Counted from the first letter of the stretch, positions 1 through 7,000 are shown. The stretch is 41,603 bases of DNA from Bacillus sp. FJAT-42315 (GCF_002797375.1 NZ_KZ454941.1:2038731-2080333), one strand, 5' to 3'. Notes: generated from the letters alone by a model not told the origin. Numbers and translations: made by a program.

Positions 1-166
1 CAGGAATCCAAGTTTCAATGTCTAGGATTGCTTGGCTTTGAGAGGGATCATACGGTTTAAATGTGGGAGAAAACGTTCGCTTAGAAACGGAAGTTTCTTC
101 TTTTACCTCTAGAGGAAGGCTCATTTGCGTGCTATAATGGGCAGTAGTAATCTTTGGATTGCTCAT
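1..166 (-). CDS. IS transposase, N-terminal part (IS1182-like), cut by window edge
   Basis: Fifty-five N-terminal codons are visible; the gene runs off the left edge. The start ATG is preceded by AGGAGCGA at good spacing. The protein contains KRTFSPTFKPYD and ends in the window at LDIETWIP, which resembles the beginning of DUF772/IS1182-type DDE transposases found in Bacillus. Transposases of this family cut and paste their own element through terminal inverted repeats. A hairpin-bearing end with GAGGCTGTCC lies 130 bp upstream of the gene, as expected for the left end of such an element. Family is assigned from memory of the N-terminus only; whether the element is intact cannot be seen. Confidence 0.6.
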   Translation of the reverse strand, partial: MSNPKITTAHYSTQMSLPLEVKEETSVSKRTFSPTFKPYDPSQSQAILDIETWIP

Positions 167-258
167 AAAAAATCGCTCCTTTTTGAGATGTTGTGTGGTA
201 ACTTCATTTTACTATAAAGGGCGATTTTTTTGTGCGATTTTTTCCATAAATGAAGAAG

Positions 259-303
259 GGCTGTCACAGAAAGTCAGTTTTCACTGACTTTCTGGACAGC
301 CTC
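259..303 (-). mobile_element. Insertion-sequence end with subterminal hairpin
   Basis: GGCTGTCacAGAAAGTCAG and CTGACTTTCTGGACAGCC form a near-perfect inverted repeat around a 6-nt loop. Read on the minus strand, the outermost bases are GAGGCTGTCC, a typical start for IS1182-like elements, and the transposase gene follows in the same direction. The outer edge at 303 lies only 7 bp from the stop of the neighbouring small gene. The stem may also block read-through into the element. The target-site duplication cannot be tested because the other end is outside the window. Confidence 0.5.
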
Positions 304-309
304 ATCAGT

Positions 310-477
310 TCAGCGTTCTTGCCTCTGATCAATCGTTCCCTCATTATACACATCGTTTATTTGCTCCTGAGTGATACTCATCCCATTATCTGTGCTGTCT
401 GCTTTCTGTACAGCTTGAATTGCTTCTTCTTCATTCATCAGTCTAGATCCCATGCCTTGCTCTTTTTTCTGCTTCAT
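310..477 (-). CDS. Small hydrophilic protein, YozQ-like (DUF4025)
   Basis: A 55-residue charged protein whose C-terminal half reads GMSITQEQINDVYNEGTID. This fits the pattern G-x-T-x-EQ-x2-D-x-Y-x-EGTID that I recall from the YozQ/DUF4025 family of small Bacillus proteins of unknown function. I chose the ATG at 477, which has AAAGGAG about 10 nt upstream; a longer frame exists but lacks this spacing. No membrane segment or signal peptide is visible. An IS end begins 7 bp past the stop, so the native terminator was probably displaced by the insertion. Confidence 0.55.
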   Translation of the reverse strand: MKQKKEQGMGSRLMNEEEAIQAVQKADSTDNGMSITQEQINDVYNEGTIDQRQER

Positions 478-611
478 CAGTATCATTCTCCTTTTCAACA
501 GCATTCTCTGTTAGTCTGACCGCCTTTGCATAAAGTATGCGGATAAGGTATTCATACTTCTTTACTCGCAGTCATAGCATGTACTAAACAAGCGATGAAA
601 GGGTGAATTTT

Positions 612-1034
612 GTGCAATTTTATTACGGACCGCAAATGCCGCTGCGCATATTAGACGAGGCTGAATTTTGGAAGCATCAAGAAGAAGAACATACCGTCGT
701 CATTCGAGAACTATTGCCGGACTTAGAGAAAGAATACGTAGAAGCCTTAAAAAAATGGGAAGCCTCCTTATCAAAAACGCACCAAAAGGTCGTCGGAGTC
801 ATCGAAGCCATCAACCGCTCAACTAGCTATATTCCAGCGATACTTTATCAAGAAGTATTAAAGCTAACTGAATTTTGCCTAAAGCAAAGCGAACAATTCA
901 TTGAATTATGCCGACAAATTAAAGAGAACAGTGCCGCTGTTCAAAAAAATCCCGTAGCAAAAACAGTCATCAATCATATCATCCGCGAATCTGAATACTT
1001 CATTGGTATTGCGAAAGCGTTACTTTCTGTATAA
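612..1034 (+). CDS. DUF2935 family protein (ferritin-like fold expected)
   Basis: A 140-residue protein starting MQFYYGPQMPLRILDEAEFW, followed by KHQEEEHT. The FWxxQ..EHT signature and alternating helical segments are typical of DUF2935. This is a Bacillus family with one or two four-helix domains and a predicted metal-binding, ferritin-like arrangement; its function is unknown. This copy is a single domain. I prefer the GTG at 612 because GAAAGGG sits 8 nt upstream; the GTG at 603 overlaps that ribosome site. A strong terminator follows directly after the stop, so the gene is monocistronic. Confidence 0.7.
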   Translation: MQFYYGPQMPLRILDEAEFWKHQEEEHTVVIRELLPDLEKEYVEALKKWEASLSKTHQKVVGVIEAINRSTSYIPAILYQEVLKLTEFCLKQSEQFIELCRQIKENSAAVQKNPVAKTVINHIIRESEYFIGIAKALLSV

Positions 1035-1063
1035 AACGAGACCTGTGTCTGGGTCTCGTTTTT
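1035..1063 (+). terminator. Rho-independent terminator after the DUF2935 gene
   Basis: AACGAGACC pairs with GGTCTCGTT across an 8-nt loop and is followed by a short T run. Confidence 0.85.
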
Positions 1064-1152
1064 GCATGTTCAAAGCATTCAAAACGAGAAATTATTGAAA
1101 GGTACGGAAACAAGGTATAATAATGATAAATCTAAAATAGGAGCTATGCGTA

Positions 1153-1737
1153 ATGACAGAGACGAAAAAATTCCCACTAATATCAGGGCATCTTTCTATA
1201 GATTTAGTCAACACAGAGCTAGTAAGACGCGGACAGCGACATGATTTGTTGCTGACAGGGAAAGATGTACTCGATTGGCTACATGTCGTAAAAGAGGAAA
1301 ACCTCTTTTGGAATGATCAGCTATTTTTAAAAATAGAAGAGCGGATCGAACAAGTAGTATCTCGTATTCTAGATATTCGTGCTGTTTTAAGGCATCAATA
1401 TGAATTAATAGCCGATGGACAAGCCATTCCAAATGAGTTTATTGTTTTTTTAGAAGAAACGATCGAAAAAGCCCCTTTCACTTATCAATTATGGAATCAA
1501 CAATTGGTGCCTATTCCTGTTGGTGAGATAGAAAATGTCCTTCTATCATTGATTGCCTTTGATGCGTTATCTTTAATAGCGGAGAACAAACTAACCTCTC
1601 TTAAACGATGCTCCAACCAAGATTGTGTGCTGTTATTTATGGATAAGAGCGGAAGACGTAAATGGTGTTCAATGAAAATATGCGGAAATAGACAAAAGGT
1701 TGCTCGATTTCAACATCGGCAACCTGATGATGAATGA
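1153..1737 (+). CDS. CGNR zinc-finger (ABATE domain) putative transcription regulator
   Basis: A 194-residue protein with an N-terminal ABATE-type domain (FPLISGHLSIDLVNTE, then a conserved LLxxxDVLDWL stretch). The C-terminal zinc finger reads RCSNQDCVLLFMDKSGRRKW, then CSMKICGNR. The CxxxxC...WCSMxxCGNR arrangement is the hallmark of the zf-CGNR family. These are regarded as stress-related transcription factors, but the ligands and targets of most are unknown. The gene stands alone between two terminators. Family assignment is firm; regulatory function is inferred from the family. Confidence 0.85.
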   Translation: MTETKKFPLISGHLSIDLVNTELVRRGQRHDLLLTGKDVLDWLHVVKEENLFWNDQLFLKIEERIEQVVSRILDIRAVLRHQYELIADGQAIPNEFIVFLEETIEKAPFTYQLWNQQLVPIPVGEIENVLLSLIAFDALSLIAENKLTSLKRCSNQDCVLLFMDKSGRRKWCSMKICGNRQKVARFQHRQPDDE

Positions 1738-1767
1738 AGAACTAGCTTTTAAGCTAGTTCTTTTTTT
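1738..1767 (+). terminator. Rho-independent terminator after the CGNR gene
   Basis: AGAACTAGCTT and AAGCTAGTTCT form an 11-bp perfect stem beginning at the first base after the stop codon, followed by a run of seven T. Confidence 0.92.
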
Positions 1768-1799
1768 ACGAACCCACAAAATAACCTTTAAAAATATAA

Positions 1800-1828
1800 T
1801 TGACAGGTTAGTTTGTTGCGTGTAAAGT
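1800..1828 (+). promoter_or_regulatory. Sigma-A-type promoter for the HPP gene
   Basis: A perfect TTGACA, a 17-bp spacer and TAAAGT precede the HPP gene by about 30 bp; AAGGAGGAG is the ribosome site. Confidence 0.7.
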
Positions 1829-1856
1829 AAATAGTAATTAAAAAGGAGGAGAAATA

Positions 1857-2411
1857 ATGGATCGTACAACTATAGCAAACAAAGAAGGGCTACCTTCATT
1901 TCGTGTACGTTATTTATCTAAAATGAGAGGGAAGGGGAGAAGTCCACTACAAGTTCATGGAAAAGATGTAGCAACCGGACTGATTGGCGGATTTCTCACT
2001 ATTTTCACTTTAATTGTGTTAACAAATATGACTTCAACCGGATGGTTAATGGCGCCATTTGGAGCAAGCTGCGTACTGGCATTCGGCGTTTGGAACGCGC
2101 CATTATCACAACCGCGTAATATTATTGGCGGCCATTTCATCGCAACCTTTATTGGTTTAGCTACCTATCATGTGTTGGGAGATGAACCTTGGGCAATCGG
2201 TTTATCTGTAGGCTTAGCCATTGCGATGATGATGCTAACGAAAACAACGCATCCACCAGCTGGAGCTAACCCACTTGTTGTCATGCTAGGTGAACACCAA
2301 TGGAGTTACTTAATTACCCCTGTACTAATTGGCTCAATTGTGATCGTTCTCTTCGCATTAATTATCAATAATTTACGTAGCAATCGAGAATATCCAAGTT
2401 TTTGGGTGTAA
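1857..2411 (+). CDS. HPP family integral membrane protein
   Basis: A 184-residue protein with four hydrophobic segments. It carries the family motifs MAPFGASCVLAFGVWNAPLS (small-residue-rich turn), QPRNIIGGH, and the name-giving THPPAGANP. HPP proteins are short polytopic membrane proteins in bacteria and plastids; some plant members move nitrite, but bacterial substrates are mostly undefined. The N-terminal 35 residues are charged and probably cytoplasmic. The gene has its own promoter. The palindrome downstream (2447-2479) may act as its terminator. Family is confident, transport role is inference. Confidence 0.87.
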   Translation: MDRTTIANKEGLPSFRVRYLSKMRGKGRSPLQVHGKDVATGLIGGFLTIFTLIVLTNMTSTGWLMAPFGASCVLAFGVWNAPLSQPRNIIGGHFIATFIGLATYHVLGDEPWAIGLSVGLAIAMMMLTKTTHPPAGANPLVVMLGEHQWSYLITPVLIGSIVIVLFALIINNLRSNREYPSFWV

Positions 2412-2420
2412 ACACTTCAA

Positions 2421-2449
2421 TTGACAGAAAAGAAAATATACTTTAAAAT
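2421..2449 (+). promoter_or_regulatory. Promoter of the first TetR gene
   Basis: TTGACA, 17-bp spacer, TAAAAT; the TetR start codon lies about 50 bp downstream. The -10 box overlaps the left edge of a 33-bp inverted repeat. Confidence 0.75.
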
Positions 2450-2479
2450 GACCTTAGTCGAAATATGACCAAGGTTATT
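2447..2479 (+). promoter_or_regulatory. Putative TetR operator (inverted repeat), possible terminator
   Basis: AATGACCTTAGTC and GACCAAGGTTATT are inverted copies (11 of 13 positions) with 7 bp between them. The repeat begins in the -10 box and covers the start-site region, where an autorepressor would bind. A short T run follows, so the same sequence could also terminate the upstream HPP transcript. Confidence 0.55.
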
Positions 2480-2499
2480 TTTAGTTAGGAGTCGATCGT

Positions 2500-3090
2500 A
2501 TGCTGAGAGAAAGTCGAAAAAAAGAACTAAAAGAACAAATTTTTCTGCGAGCCGTCCAACTATTTAAAGAAAAAGGCTATGAAAATGTAACCGTTCAAGA
2601 AATTGCTTCTGCATGTGGCATTGCTAAAGGAACATTTTTTAATTATTTTGCAAAGAAAGAACAGATTTTATTGTATTTAGGGGATTCACAAATCGAATTA
2701 TTACAGGAAAGCATGGAAAAGCACCAACATCTTCAACATCCTAAAGAGAAAATTCAATGTATTTTAAGCGATTTATTGTTCAGATATATCGAACAAGGGG
2801 AGCTGATGAAACATGTATTAGTGGAAATCGTAAAATCAGCTTATGTGGTTGAGAACGAATCAAAAAGTATCCGTCAGCTACAAGAAACAATCGCCTCCAT
2901 CATTGATCATGCAAAACAAAATGGACAACTAGAAAGTAAATGGGATACGGATATCATTGCTTCTACCATCATGGGCACCTATTTCCACACAATGATGTCA
3001 TCGTCGTTATTACAACCTCAAACATCCGATATTAGAGAGCTATTTCAGCAACATTTGGATGTCTTATGGGAAGGAATTAATCAAGAATAG
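2500..3090 (+). CDS. TetR/AcrR family transcriptional regulator
   Basis: A 196-residue protein. Residues about 8-54 form the TetR N-terminal helix-turn-helix (AVQLFKEKGYENVTVQEIA, then IAKGTFFNYFAKKEQIL). The C-terminal all-helical part would bind a ligand and dimerise. AGGAG precedes the ATG by 9 nt. It is followed 10 bp later by a DUF3995 membrane protein gene, so the two are likely one transcript and the regulator may control it. The palindrome over its promoter suggests autorepression. The ligand cannot be deduced. Confidence 0.9.
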   Translation: MLRESRKKELKEQIFLRAVQLFKEKGYENVTVQEIASACGIAKGTFFNYFAKKEQILLYLGDSQIELLQESMEKHQHLQHPKEKIQCILSDLLFRYIEQGELMKHVLVEIVKSAYVVENESKSIRQLQETIASIIDHAKQNGQLESKWDTDIIASTIMGTYFHTMMSSSLLQPQTSDIRELFQQHLDVLWEGINQE

Positions 3091-3100
3091 GAGAGAAAAC

Positions 3101-3526
3101 ATGATGATGACAATCACTTTATTAGCTGCATGTATATTGTTTGCTGTTAGCTTGCTTCACGTTTTTTGGGCATTTGGTGGAAAGTGGGGAACAGCCGCTG
3201 TTCTCCCAGAACAAGAGGGGGAACGAACCTTTTCTCCGAATGTCATCGTTACTCTTGTTGTTGCCTTTTTGTTAAGTGCGGCAGCATTTATTCTCCTTAT
3301 GCAAGCTAATCACATTCACTTATCTGAAACATATTTGATCGTTCGAGTAGGCGCTTGGGTTTGTGCGATTGTTTTTGCTCTTAGAGTCGTTGGTGATTTT
3401 GATTATTTTGGAATCAGTAAGAAAAAGAGAAAAACAAAATTTTCGATGATGGATACGTATTTTTATATCCCGCTTTGTGCCTTTTTATCTTTAGCTTTTA
3501 TCGTAGCGATTATATATGGAGGATAG
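3101..3526 (+). CDS. DUF3995 domain membrane protein
   Basis: A 141-residue protein with four hydrophobic helices and the family pattern LLHVFWAFGGKWGTAAVLPE near the N-terminus. DUF3995 proteins are small polytopic membrane proteins of unknown function. I chose the first of three consecutive Met codons, which has AGGAGAG upstream; longer frames start inside the TetR gene. It appears cotranscribed with the upstream TetR regulator. An inverted repeat (ATGCGGAT/ATCCGCAT, 3530-3551) lies just past the stop but has no T run, so it is a weak terminator at best. Confidence 0.8.
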   Translation: MMMTITLLAACILFAVSLLHVFWAFGGKWGTAAVLPEQEGERTFSPNVIVTLVVAFLLSAAAFILLMQANHIHLSETYLIVRVGAWVCAIVFALRVVGDFDYFGISKKKRKTKFSMMDTYFYIPLCAFLSLAFIVAIIYGG

Positions 3527-3676
3527 ATTATGCGGATCAATTAATCCGCATCGGAAAGCAAAGTAACGGTTTTCGATTGTTAACAGATATCGGTATCGTG
3601 CCACTTCTTAATCATCAAATACTCCAAGCGCATGAGTTGTATCAGTTTCAAGGGCAGTAACAAGGCTAGTTTCTGA

Positions 3677-3705
3677 TTGACGAGCGTGAAATAATTATAT
3701 ATACT
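3677..3705 (+). promoter_or_regulatory. Promoter of the second TetR gene
   Basis: TTGACG, 17-bp spacer, TATACT. The operator-like palindrome at 3709-3725 begins 3 bp after the -10 box. Confidence 0.75.
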
Positions 3706-3708
3706 TTT

Positions 3709-3725
3709 ATTAACCAGTGGTCAAT
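3709..3725 (+). promoter_or_regulatory. Operator copy 1 of the second TetR regulator
   Basis: ATTAACCAGTGGTCAAT is a 17-bp near-perfect palindrome centred on G3717. A closely similar palindrome (ATTGAACAGTGGTTAAT, 4337-4353) lies in front of the next gene. Both are preceded by CTTTTATT. Position over the transcription start fits repression of the TetR gene itself. Confidence 0.75.
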
Positions 3726-3745
3726 AAAAAGAAGGAGATATGTAG

Positions 3746-4321
3746 ATGACACCAAGAAAAGCCGTAGAGAATGAATTAACACGCGAAATGATTATGGAAG
3801 CCGCTAGAGATTTATTTGTAGAGAATGGCTACCAACATACTTCGATGCGACAAATCGCGAAAAAGCTAAATTACAGTCACGGAGCAATTTATTATCACTT
3901 TAAAAATAAAGCAGAATTATTCTTTGCCTTAGTGAAAGCTAATTTTTCTAAACTAAATGAAATGCTTGAAGAGGTGATCGCTTCTCCGCTTTCTTCAGAG
4001 GAAAAGCTAGAAAAAGTACTACTTAGCTTTATCGAGTATGGTATGAACAATCAGAGTGACTATGAAATCATGTTTTTGATCAAGGATGAAGAATTAAAAA
4101 GCTACACAGAAAATGCGCCAGATGTCAGCTATGAACGATTTGCGACTGTAATCATGAAACTCTCTCCTGGACAAATTACTTTGAAAGAAACTTGGCTACT
4201 GTTTCTTAGCCTTCATGGATTTGTGACGATGTATTGCCGCAGCGGCCAAAAGATGGCAGATGTCCGAGACCTAGCAGAAGCTCATGTGCAATTTTTATTA
4301 AAAGGAATCCAATCAAACTAA
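3746..4321 (+). CDS. TetR/AcrR family transcriptional regulator
   Basis: A 191-residue protein with a classic TetR DNA-binding head at about residues 14-60 (DLFVENGYQHTSMRQIAKKL, then HGAIYYHFKNKAELF) and a helical ligand domain. AAGGAGAT precedes the ATG. The identical-type palindromes at 3709-3725 and 4337-4353 flank the gene. The natural reading is that it represses itself and the SDR-family enzyme downstream, releasing both when an unknown small molecule binds. Family assignment is firm; targets are inferred from the repeated operator. Confidence 0.92.
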   Translation: MTPRKAVENELTREMIMEAARDLFVENGYQHTSMRQIAKKLNYSHGAIYYHFKNKAELFFALVKANFSKLNEMLEEVIASPLSSEEKLEKVLLSFIEYGMNNQSDYEIMFLIKDEELKSYTENAPDVSYERFATVIMKLSPGQITLKETWLLFLSLHGFVTMYCRSGQKMADVRDLAEAHVQFLLKGIQSN

Positions 4322-4336
4322 TTTTTTTATCCTTTT

Positions 4337-4353
4337 ATTGAACAGTGGTTAAT
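4337..4353 (+). promoter_or_regulatory. Operator copy 2, upstream of the SDR gene
   Basis: ATTGAACAGTGGTTAAT matches the operator in front of the TetR gene at 14 of 17 positions. It lies 16 bp after the TetR stop and 20 bp before the SDR start, so it can control the SDR gene separately from read-through. Confidence 0.7.
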
Positions 4354-4372
4354 TAATTCGGAGGTGGAGAGT

Positions 4373-5308
4373 ATGAAAAAAACATTAGTAGTAGGTGCAA
4401 CAGGTGGAATGGGGTATGCGATTGTAAAAGAGCTTAGTAGAAGAGGAATTGAAACGATTGCCTTTGCTAGAACGAAACCCAAACTGGATCAATTATTCGG
4501 GGCATTACCAAACGTTCAAATCATAGCAGGTGACGTTTTTCACCTGGAGGATTTGAAAAAAGCGGCCAACGGAGTAGACATCATTTATCATGCGATCAAT
4601 ATTCCTTATGAGTTATGGGAAGAAAAGCTCGTGATGCTGAATAAAAATATTATAGAGGCAGCGAAAGCGAATCATTGCAAGCTAGCTGTAGTTGACAATA
4701 TTTACGCCTACGGACGAAATCCCGGGCATAAAATTACTGAGATGACTCCAAAACATCCACATACGAAAAAAGGAAAAATTCGTCTTCAACTCGAAGAATT
4801 ATACGCTCATTCGGGAGTGCCGACTGTCCAAGCTCATTTCCCTGATTTTTATGGTCCAAATGCAACGAGTACAGTCATGCATACAACGCTTCAAAATATT
4901 ATTAAAGGAAAAAAAGCGATGTATGTAGGAGACATTCGCAAACAACGTGAATTTATTTATACGCCAGATGGCGCGAAAGCATTAATCGAATTGTCTACTC
5001 TTGACCATGCTTATCATAAACACTGGAACATTCCAGGGACCGGAACACTCAGCGGCCAACAATTAAAACAGATACTCGAACAAATCACGGATCGCCCGCA
5101 TGCTTTTTCCCAAGTGAATAAAGGAATGATCCGCTTCCTATCTTTATTTAGCCGCAATATGCGAGAAGTGGTCGAAATGATGTATTTATATGAAGATCCT
5201 GTTATTTTATCTGGGGAAACGTACGAAAAAGAAATCGGTCCCTTGCCACAAACTCCTTATGAGGAAGGCTTAGCCGAAACCATTCAATTTATGATGAAAG
5301 AATCCTGA
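4373..5308 (+). CDS. Extended SDR / NAD-dependent epimerase-dehydratase family protein
   Basis: A 311-residue protein with an N-terminal Rossmann fold, the dinucleotide-binding loop GATGGMG at about residues 8-14, and an epimerase-like C-terminal domain (HFPDFYGPNA, REFIYTPDGAKALIEL). A catalytic Tyr of the YxxxK type is not obvious; NIYAYGRNPG stands in the equivalent region and lacks the Lys at +4. It may therefore be a reductase, isomerase or sensor-like NAD(P)-binder. The start at 4373 has GGAGG 8 nt upstream. Its operator twin links expression to the adjacent TetR repressor. Substrate unknown. Confidence 0.82.
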   Translation: MKKTLVVGATGGMGYAIVKELSRRGIETIAFARTKPKLDQLFGALPNVQIIAGDVFHLEDLKKAANGVDIIYHAINIPYELWEEKLVMLNKNIIEAAKANHCKLAVVDNIYAYGRNPGHKITEMTPKHPHTKKGKIRLQLEELYAHSGVPTVQAHFPDFYGPNATSTVMHTTLQNIIKGKKAMYVGDIRKQREFIYTPDGAKALIELSTLDHAYHKHWNIPGTGTLSGQQLKQILEQITDRPHAFSQVNKGMIRFLSLFSRNMREVVEMMYLYEDPVILSGETYEKEIGPLPQTPYEEGLAETIQFMMKES

Positions 5309-5396
5309 GCATATAAAGTGTTCAGGGTTTATCCCTAATTTGGTAATTTATGTTATGATATGAGTAATCTAATTATTCGAAGAAAGGGATCGACCG

Positions 5397-5456
5397 ATGA
5401 ATAAATTAATTTCCTATCTCTTTAAAGAAGAGATTTCGGTTTTTCTTGTGGATTAA
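5397..5456 (+). CDS. Possible 19-codon leader peptide before GrpB
   Basis: ATG with AAAGGG 9 nt upstream opens a 19-codon frame ending in TAA four bases before the GrpB ATG at 5461. The GrpB gene has no clear ribosome site of its own, so this short frame could supply ribosomes by coupling. It may equally be the relic of a longer N-terminus. No similarity recognised. Confidence 0.3.
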   Translation: MNKLISYLFKEEISVFLVD

Positions 5457-5460
5457 GAAT

Positions 5461-6021
5461 ATGGACCAACCAGTTGTTATTGAGGAATATACACCAGATT
5501 GGGCATTACAATTTAAAAAGGAGCAAAGGCTTCTAAAAAGTATAATAGGTGATAAAGCTATTGCCATTGAACACATTGGAAGTACATCCGTTGAAGGGCT
5601 AGGAGCTAAACCGATATTGGATATTATGATTGGAGTTCGTGATCTAAAAGAAGTAGATGAATTCATTAAGCCGTTGGAAGAGATTAGATATGAATATGTA
5701 TTCCATAAAGAGTTTCCAAATAGAAGGTTTTTTAGAAAAGGATTATGGAGAGCAGGAACACATCATTTACACGTTTATAAATACGAAAGCGAAGAGTGGA
5801 ATAATAACATCTTATTTCGAGATTATCTAAGAACCCAACCTGAGATACTTCATCAGTATTATAAACTAAAAAAAGAATTAGCCGAAAAGTATCATTCTGA
5901 CAAAGTTGCATATACAAAGGCAAAAGCGCCATTCATAACAAATATTATCCAAAAAGCCAGAAGTGAAACCAACATGACTAATTGTCTTTATAAATTACAT
6001 AAAGACCAACCTATTGATTGA
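5461..6021 (+). CDS. GrpB family protein (nucleotidyltransferase-like), copy 1
   Basis: A 186-residue protein with the GrpB/UPF0157 signature: IEHIGSTSVEGLGAKPILDI, followed by the late H-HLHVYK and FRDYLR motifs. The family belongs to the nucleotidyltransferase superfamily (GS...D core) and is sometimes fused to dephospho-CoA kinase; its biological substrate is not established. An in-frame TTG lies at 5446 but ATG 5461 fits homologue length better. No good ribosome site is seen, which suggests coupling to the short frame upstream. A second GrpB lies at 7101-7607. Confidence 0.85.
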   Translation: MDQPVVIEEYTPDWALQFKKEQRLLKSIIGDKAIAIEHIGSTSVEGLGAKPILDIMIGVRDLKEVDEFIKPLEEIRYEYVFHKEFPNRRFFRKGLWRAGTHHLHVYKYESEEWNNNILFRDYLRTQPEILHQYYKLKKELAEKYHSDKVAYTKAKAPFITNIIQKARSETNMTNCLYKLHKDQPID

Positions 6022-6121
6022 TCCAAACTCTATTTAAAAAACTTTATAATCATGAAACTGGTGGGCAGAACGTAGTGAAGAAAATATTTGAAGGATGTTA
6101 GGTTCAAATGTTGCTCCCAGT

Positions 6122-6198
6122 CCTTTTTAGCCTGAACCGATCAGATATCAAAAAGGCTTTTGGTTTATTTTGGTATATGTGTATTGTTGCCCTGTATA
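6122..6198 (+). repeat. Duplicated terminator-type segment, copy A
   Basis: About 77 bp running from CCTTTTTAG to CCTGTATA. It matches 7002-7078 at about 83 percent (about 13 mismatches, counted by eye). CCTTTTT and AAAAAGG form the arms of a stem-loop followed by TTTTGGTTTATTTT, so it terminates transcription from GrpB copy 1. Confidence 0.7.
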
Positions 6199-6294
6199 AG
6201 AACAAGGAAGAGAAGGGCGGGGTTTCAGAGAAATGCAGATTTACAAGGTTAAGGAAATTACGATATTAGAAAGTTCAATTCCAAAGATAAAGTG

Positions 6295-6399
6295 TTACTT
6301 ATTTTTGTCTCTACGTTGTTGACTATCTTTAATTGTCTTTGCCATAGCCAAGAAAATGATTATAACTAATGCTACTGAGAAATAAATTACAGAATACAA
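6295..6399 (-). CDS. Small single-pass membrane protein (34 aa)
   Basis: A TTG start follows GGGGGATTTC at normal spacing. The frame encodes 34 residues: a hydrophobic helix at about 4-20 (VIYFSVALVIIIFLAMA) and then a highly charged basic tail (KTIKDSQQRRDKNK). One clean transmembrane segment plus a hydrophilic C-terminus and a good ribosome site argue for a real gene even though it is very short. It lies alone on the minus strand between the two GrpB regions. I recognise no family; it could be a membrane-complex accessory or a small toxin, but nothing here decides. Confidence 0.5.
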   Translation of the reverse strand: MYSVIYFSVALVIIIFLAMAKTIKDSQQRRDKNK

Positions 6400-6652
6400 A
6401 GAAATCCCCCTTTTTTGGTTCCTCTATTCTACCTTTAACTTAATAACAATTATTTCAAATCTTCTTCATTTGCGCAATAAATTACCCCATTAAAGAGTCC
6501 GGTTGTGAGGATATGAAAAAATTATCTGAAAAGGTGGTATTTTGGCTTACTCCCTCCGTTACGTCATATGCTAATCTAAAATCATGATATAATAAAGTAT
6601 TCAAATGAAAAATTGAAGGCAGGAGCGAATGAAGGTGGGGCGTCTTTGATCT
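6400..6652. other. Intergenic stretch with one clear promoter
   Basis: No gene was supported here. It holds the upstream region of the small minus-strand gene and, at 6585-6593, an extended -10 promoter for the plus-strand genes that follow. Confidence 0.5.
6585..6593 (+). promoter_or_regulatory. Extended -10 promoter for the 6741 gene
   Basis: TGATATAAT carries the TGn extension and a perfect TATAAT. The -35 region is poor, as usual for extended -10 promoters. Confidence 0.55.
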
Positions 6653-6736
6653 TTGAACCATACAGTTACTTTTACCACGCAACAAATACTTGATCTGCAA
6701 GGAAATCATTATTACCAAGCGAAAAAGTGGAGGTGA
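6653..6736 (+). CDS. Possible 27-codon upstream frame, perhaps a decayed start
   Basis: From TTG 6653 the frame reads LNHTVTFTTQQILDLQGNHY, then YQAKKWR and TGA. The stop codon overlaps the GGAGGTGA ribosome site of the next gene, so translation could be coupled. In the same frame, ATG 6629 with AGGAGCGA upstream encodes MKVGRL before TGA at 6647. That makes the whole look like a 35-codon gene broken by one nonsense codon. Too short to be sure. Confidence 0.25.
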   Translation: MNHTVTFTTQQILDLQGNHYYQAKKWR

Positions 6737-6740
6737 TTTC

Positions 6741-6992
6741 GTGTTAAAAGAATTCAATCGTGACATGATTCAAAAAGAAACGACCATTCTAACCAGTTTA
6801 ATTGCCCGCGAATTAGTAGCTATTTTCGGAAAAAGTCAAAAAGAAGCGAATGAACTCATTGTCAAATATGATGTAAAGGACACACTCCTGCAGCATCCGG
6901 TTCTTTTGCATGATTCTCCAAACAATTGGGCATTAACATTGTTAACGAAAGACAATGACCTTGAAGCCATTGAAGATTATTATATGAATTAA
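6741..6992 (+). CDS. Conserved-looking hypothetical protein (83 aa)
   Basis: GTG start directly behind GGAGGTGATTTC. The 83-residue product is acidic and helical, with no membrane segment or cysteine motif. Notable stretches are TSLIARELVAIFGKSQKEAN and LLHDSPNNWALTLL, the latter followed by an acidic C-terminus (DNDLEAIEDYYMN). I do not recognise a family. It is flanked by an extended -10 promoter upstream and by terminator segment copy B directly after the stop, so it is a complete transcription unit. Coding is judged likely from the excellent ribosome site and composition. Confidence 0.65.
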   Translation: MLKEFNRDMIQKETTILTSLIARELVAIFGKSQKEANELIVKYDVKDTLLQHPVLLHDSPNNWALTLLTKDNDLEAIEDYYMN

Positions 6993-7000
6993 ATTTCCAA

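Noticed and set aside
3475-3660. 61-codon plus-strand frame after the DUF3995 gene.
   Set aside because: Begins inside the DUF3995 gene and runs through an inverted repeat without a ribosome site.
6018-6071. Short frame from TTG 6018 with protein-like sequence (LYNHETGGQNVVKKIFEGC).
   Set aside because: No ribosome site and only 17-27 codons; could be a relic of a lost gene but cannot be supported.
6234-6323. Plus-strand frame MQIYKVKEITILESSI after repeat copy A.
   Set aside because: It has no good ribosome site and overlaps the better-supported minus-strand membrane peptide.
6647-6649. TGA as a recoded (selenocysteine) codon.
   Set aside because: No SECIS-like element or selenoprotein family match; a plain stop or mutation is simpler.
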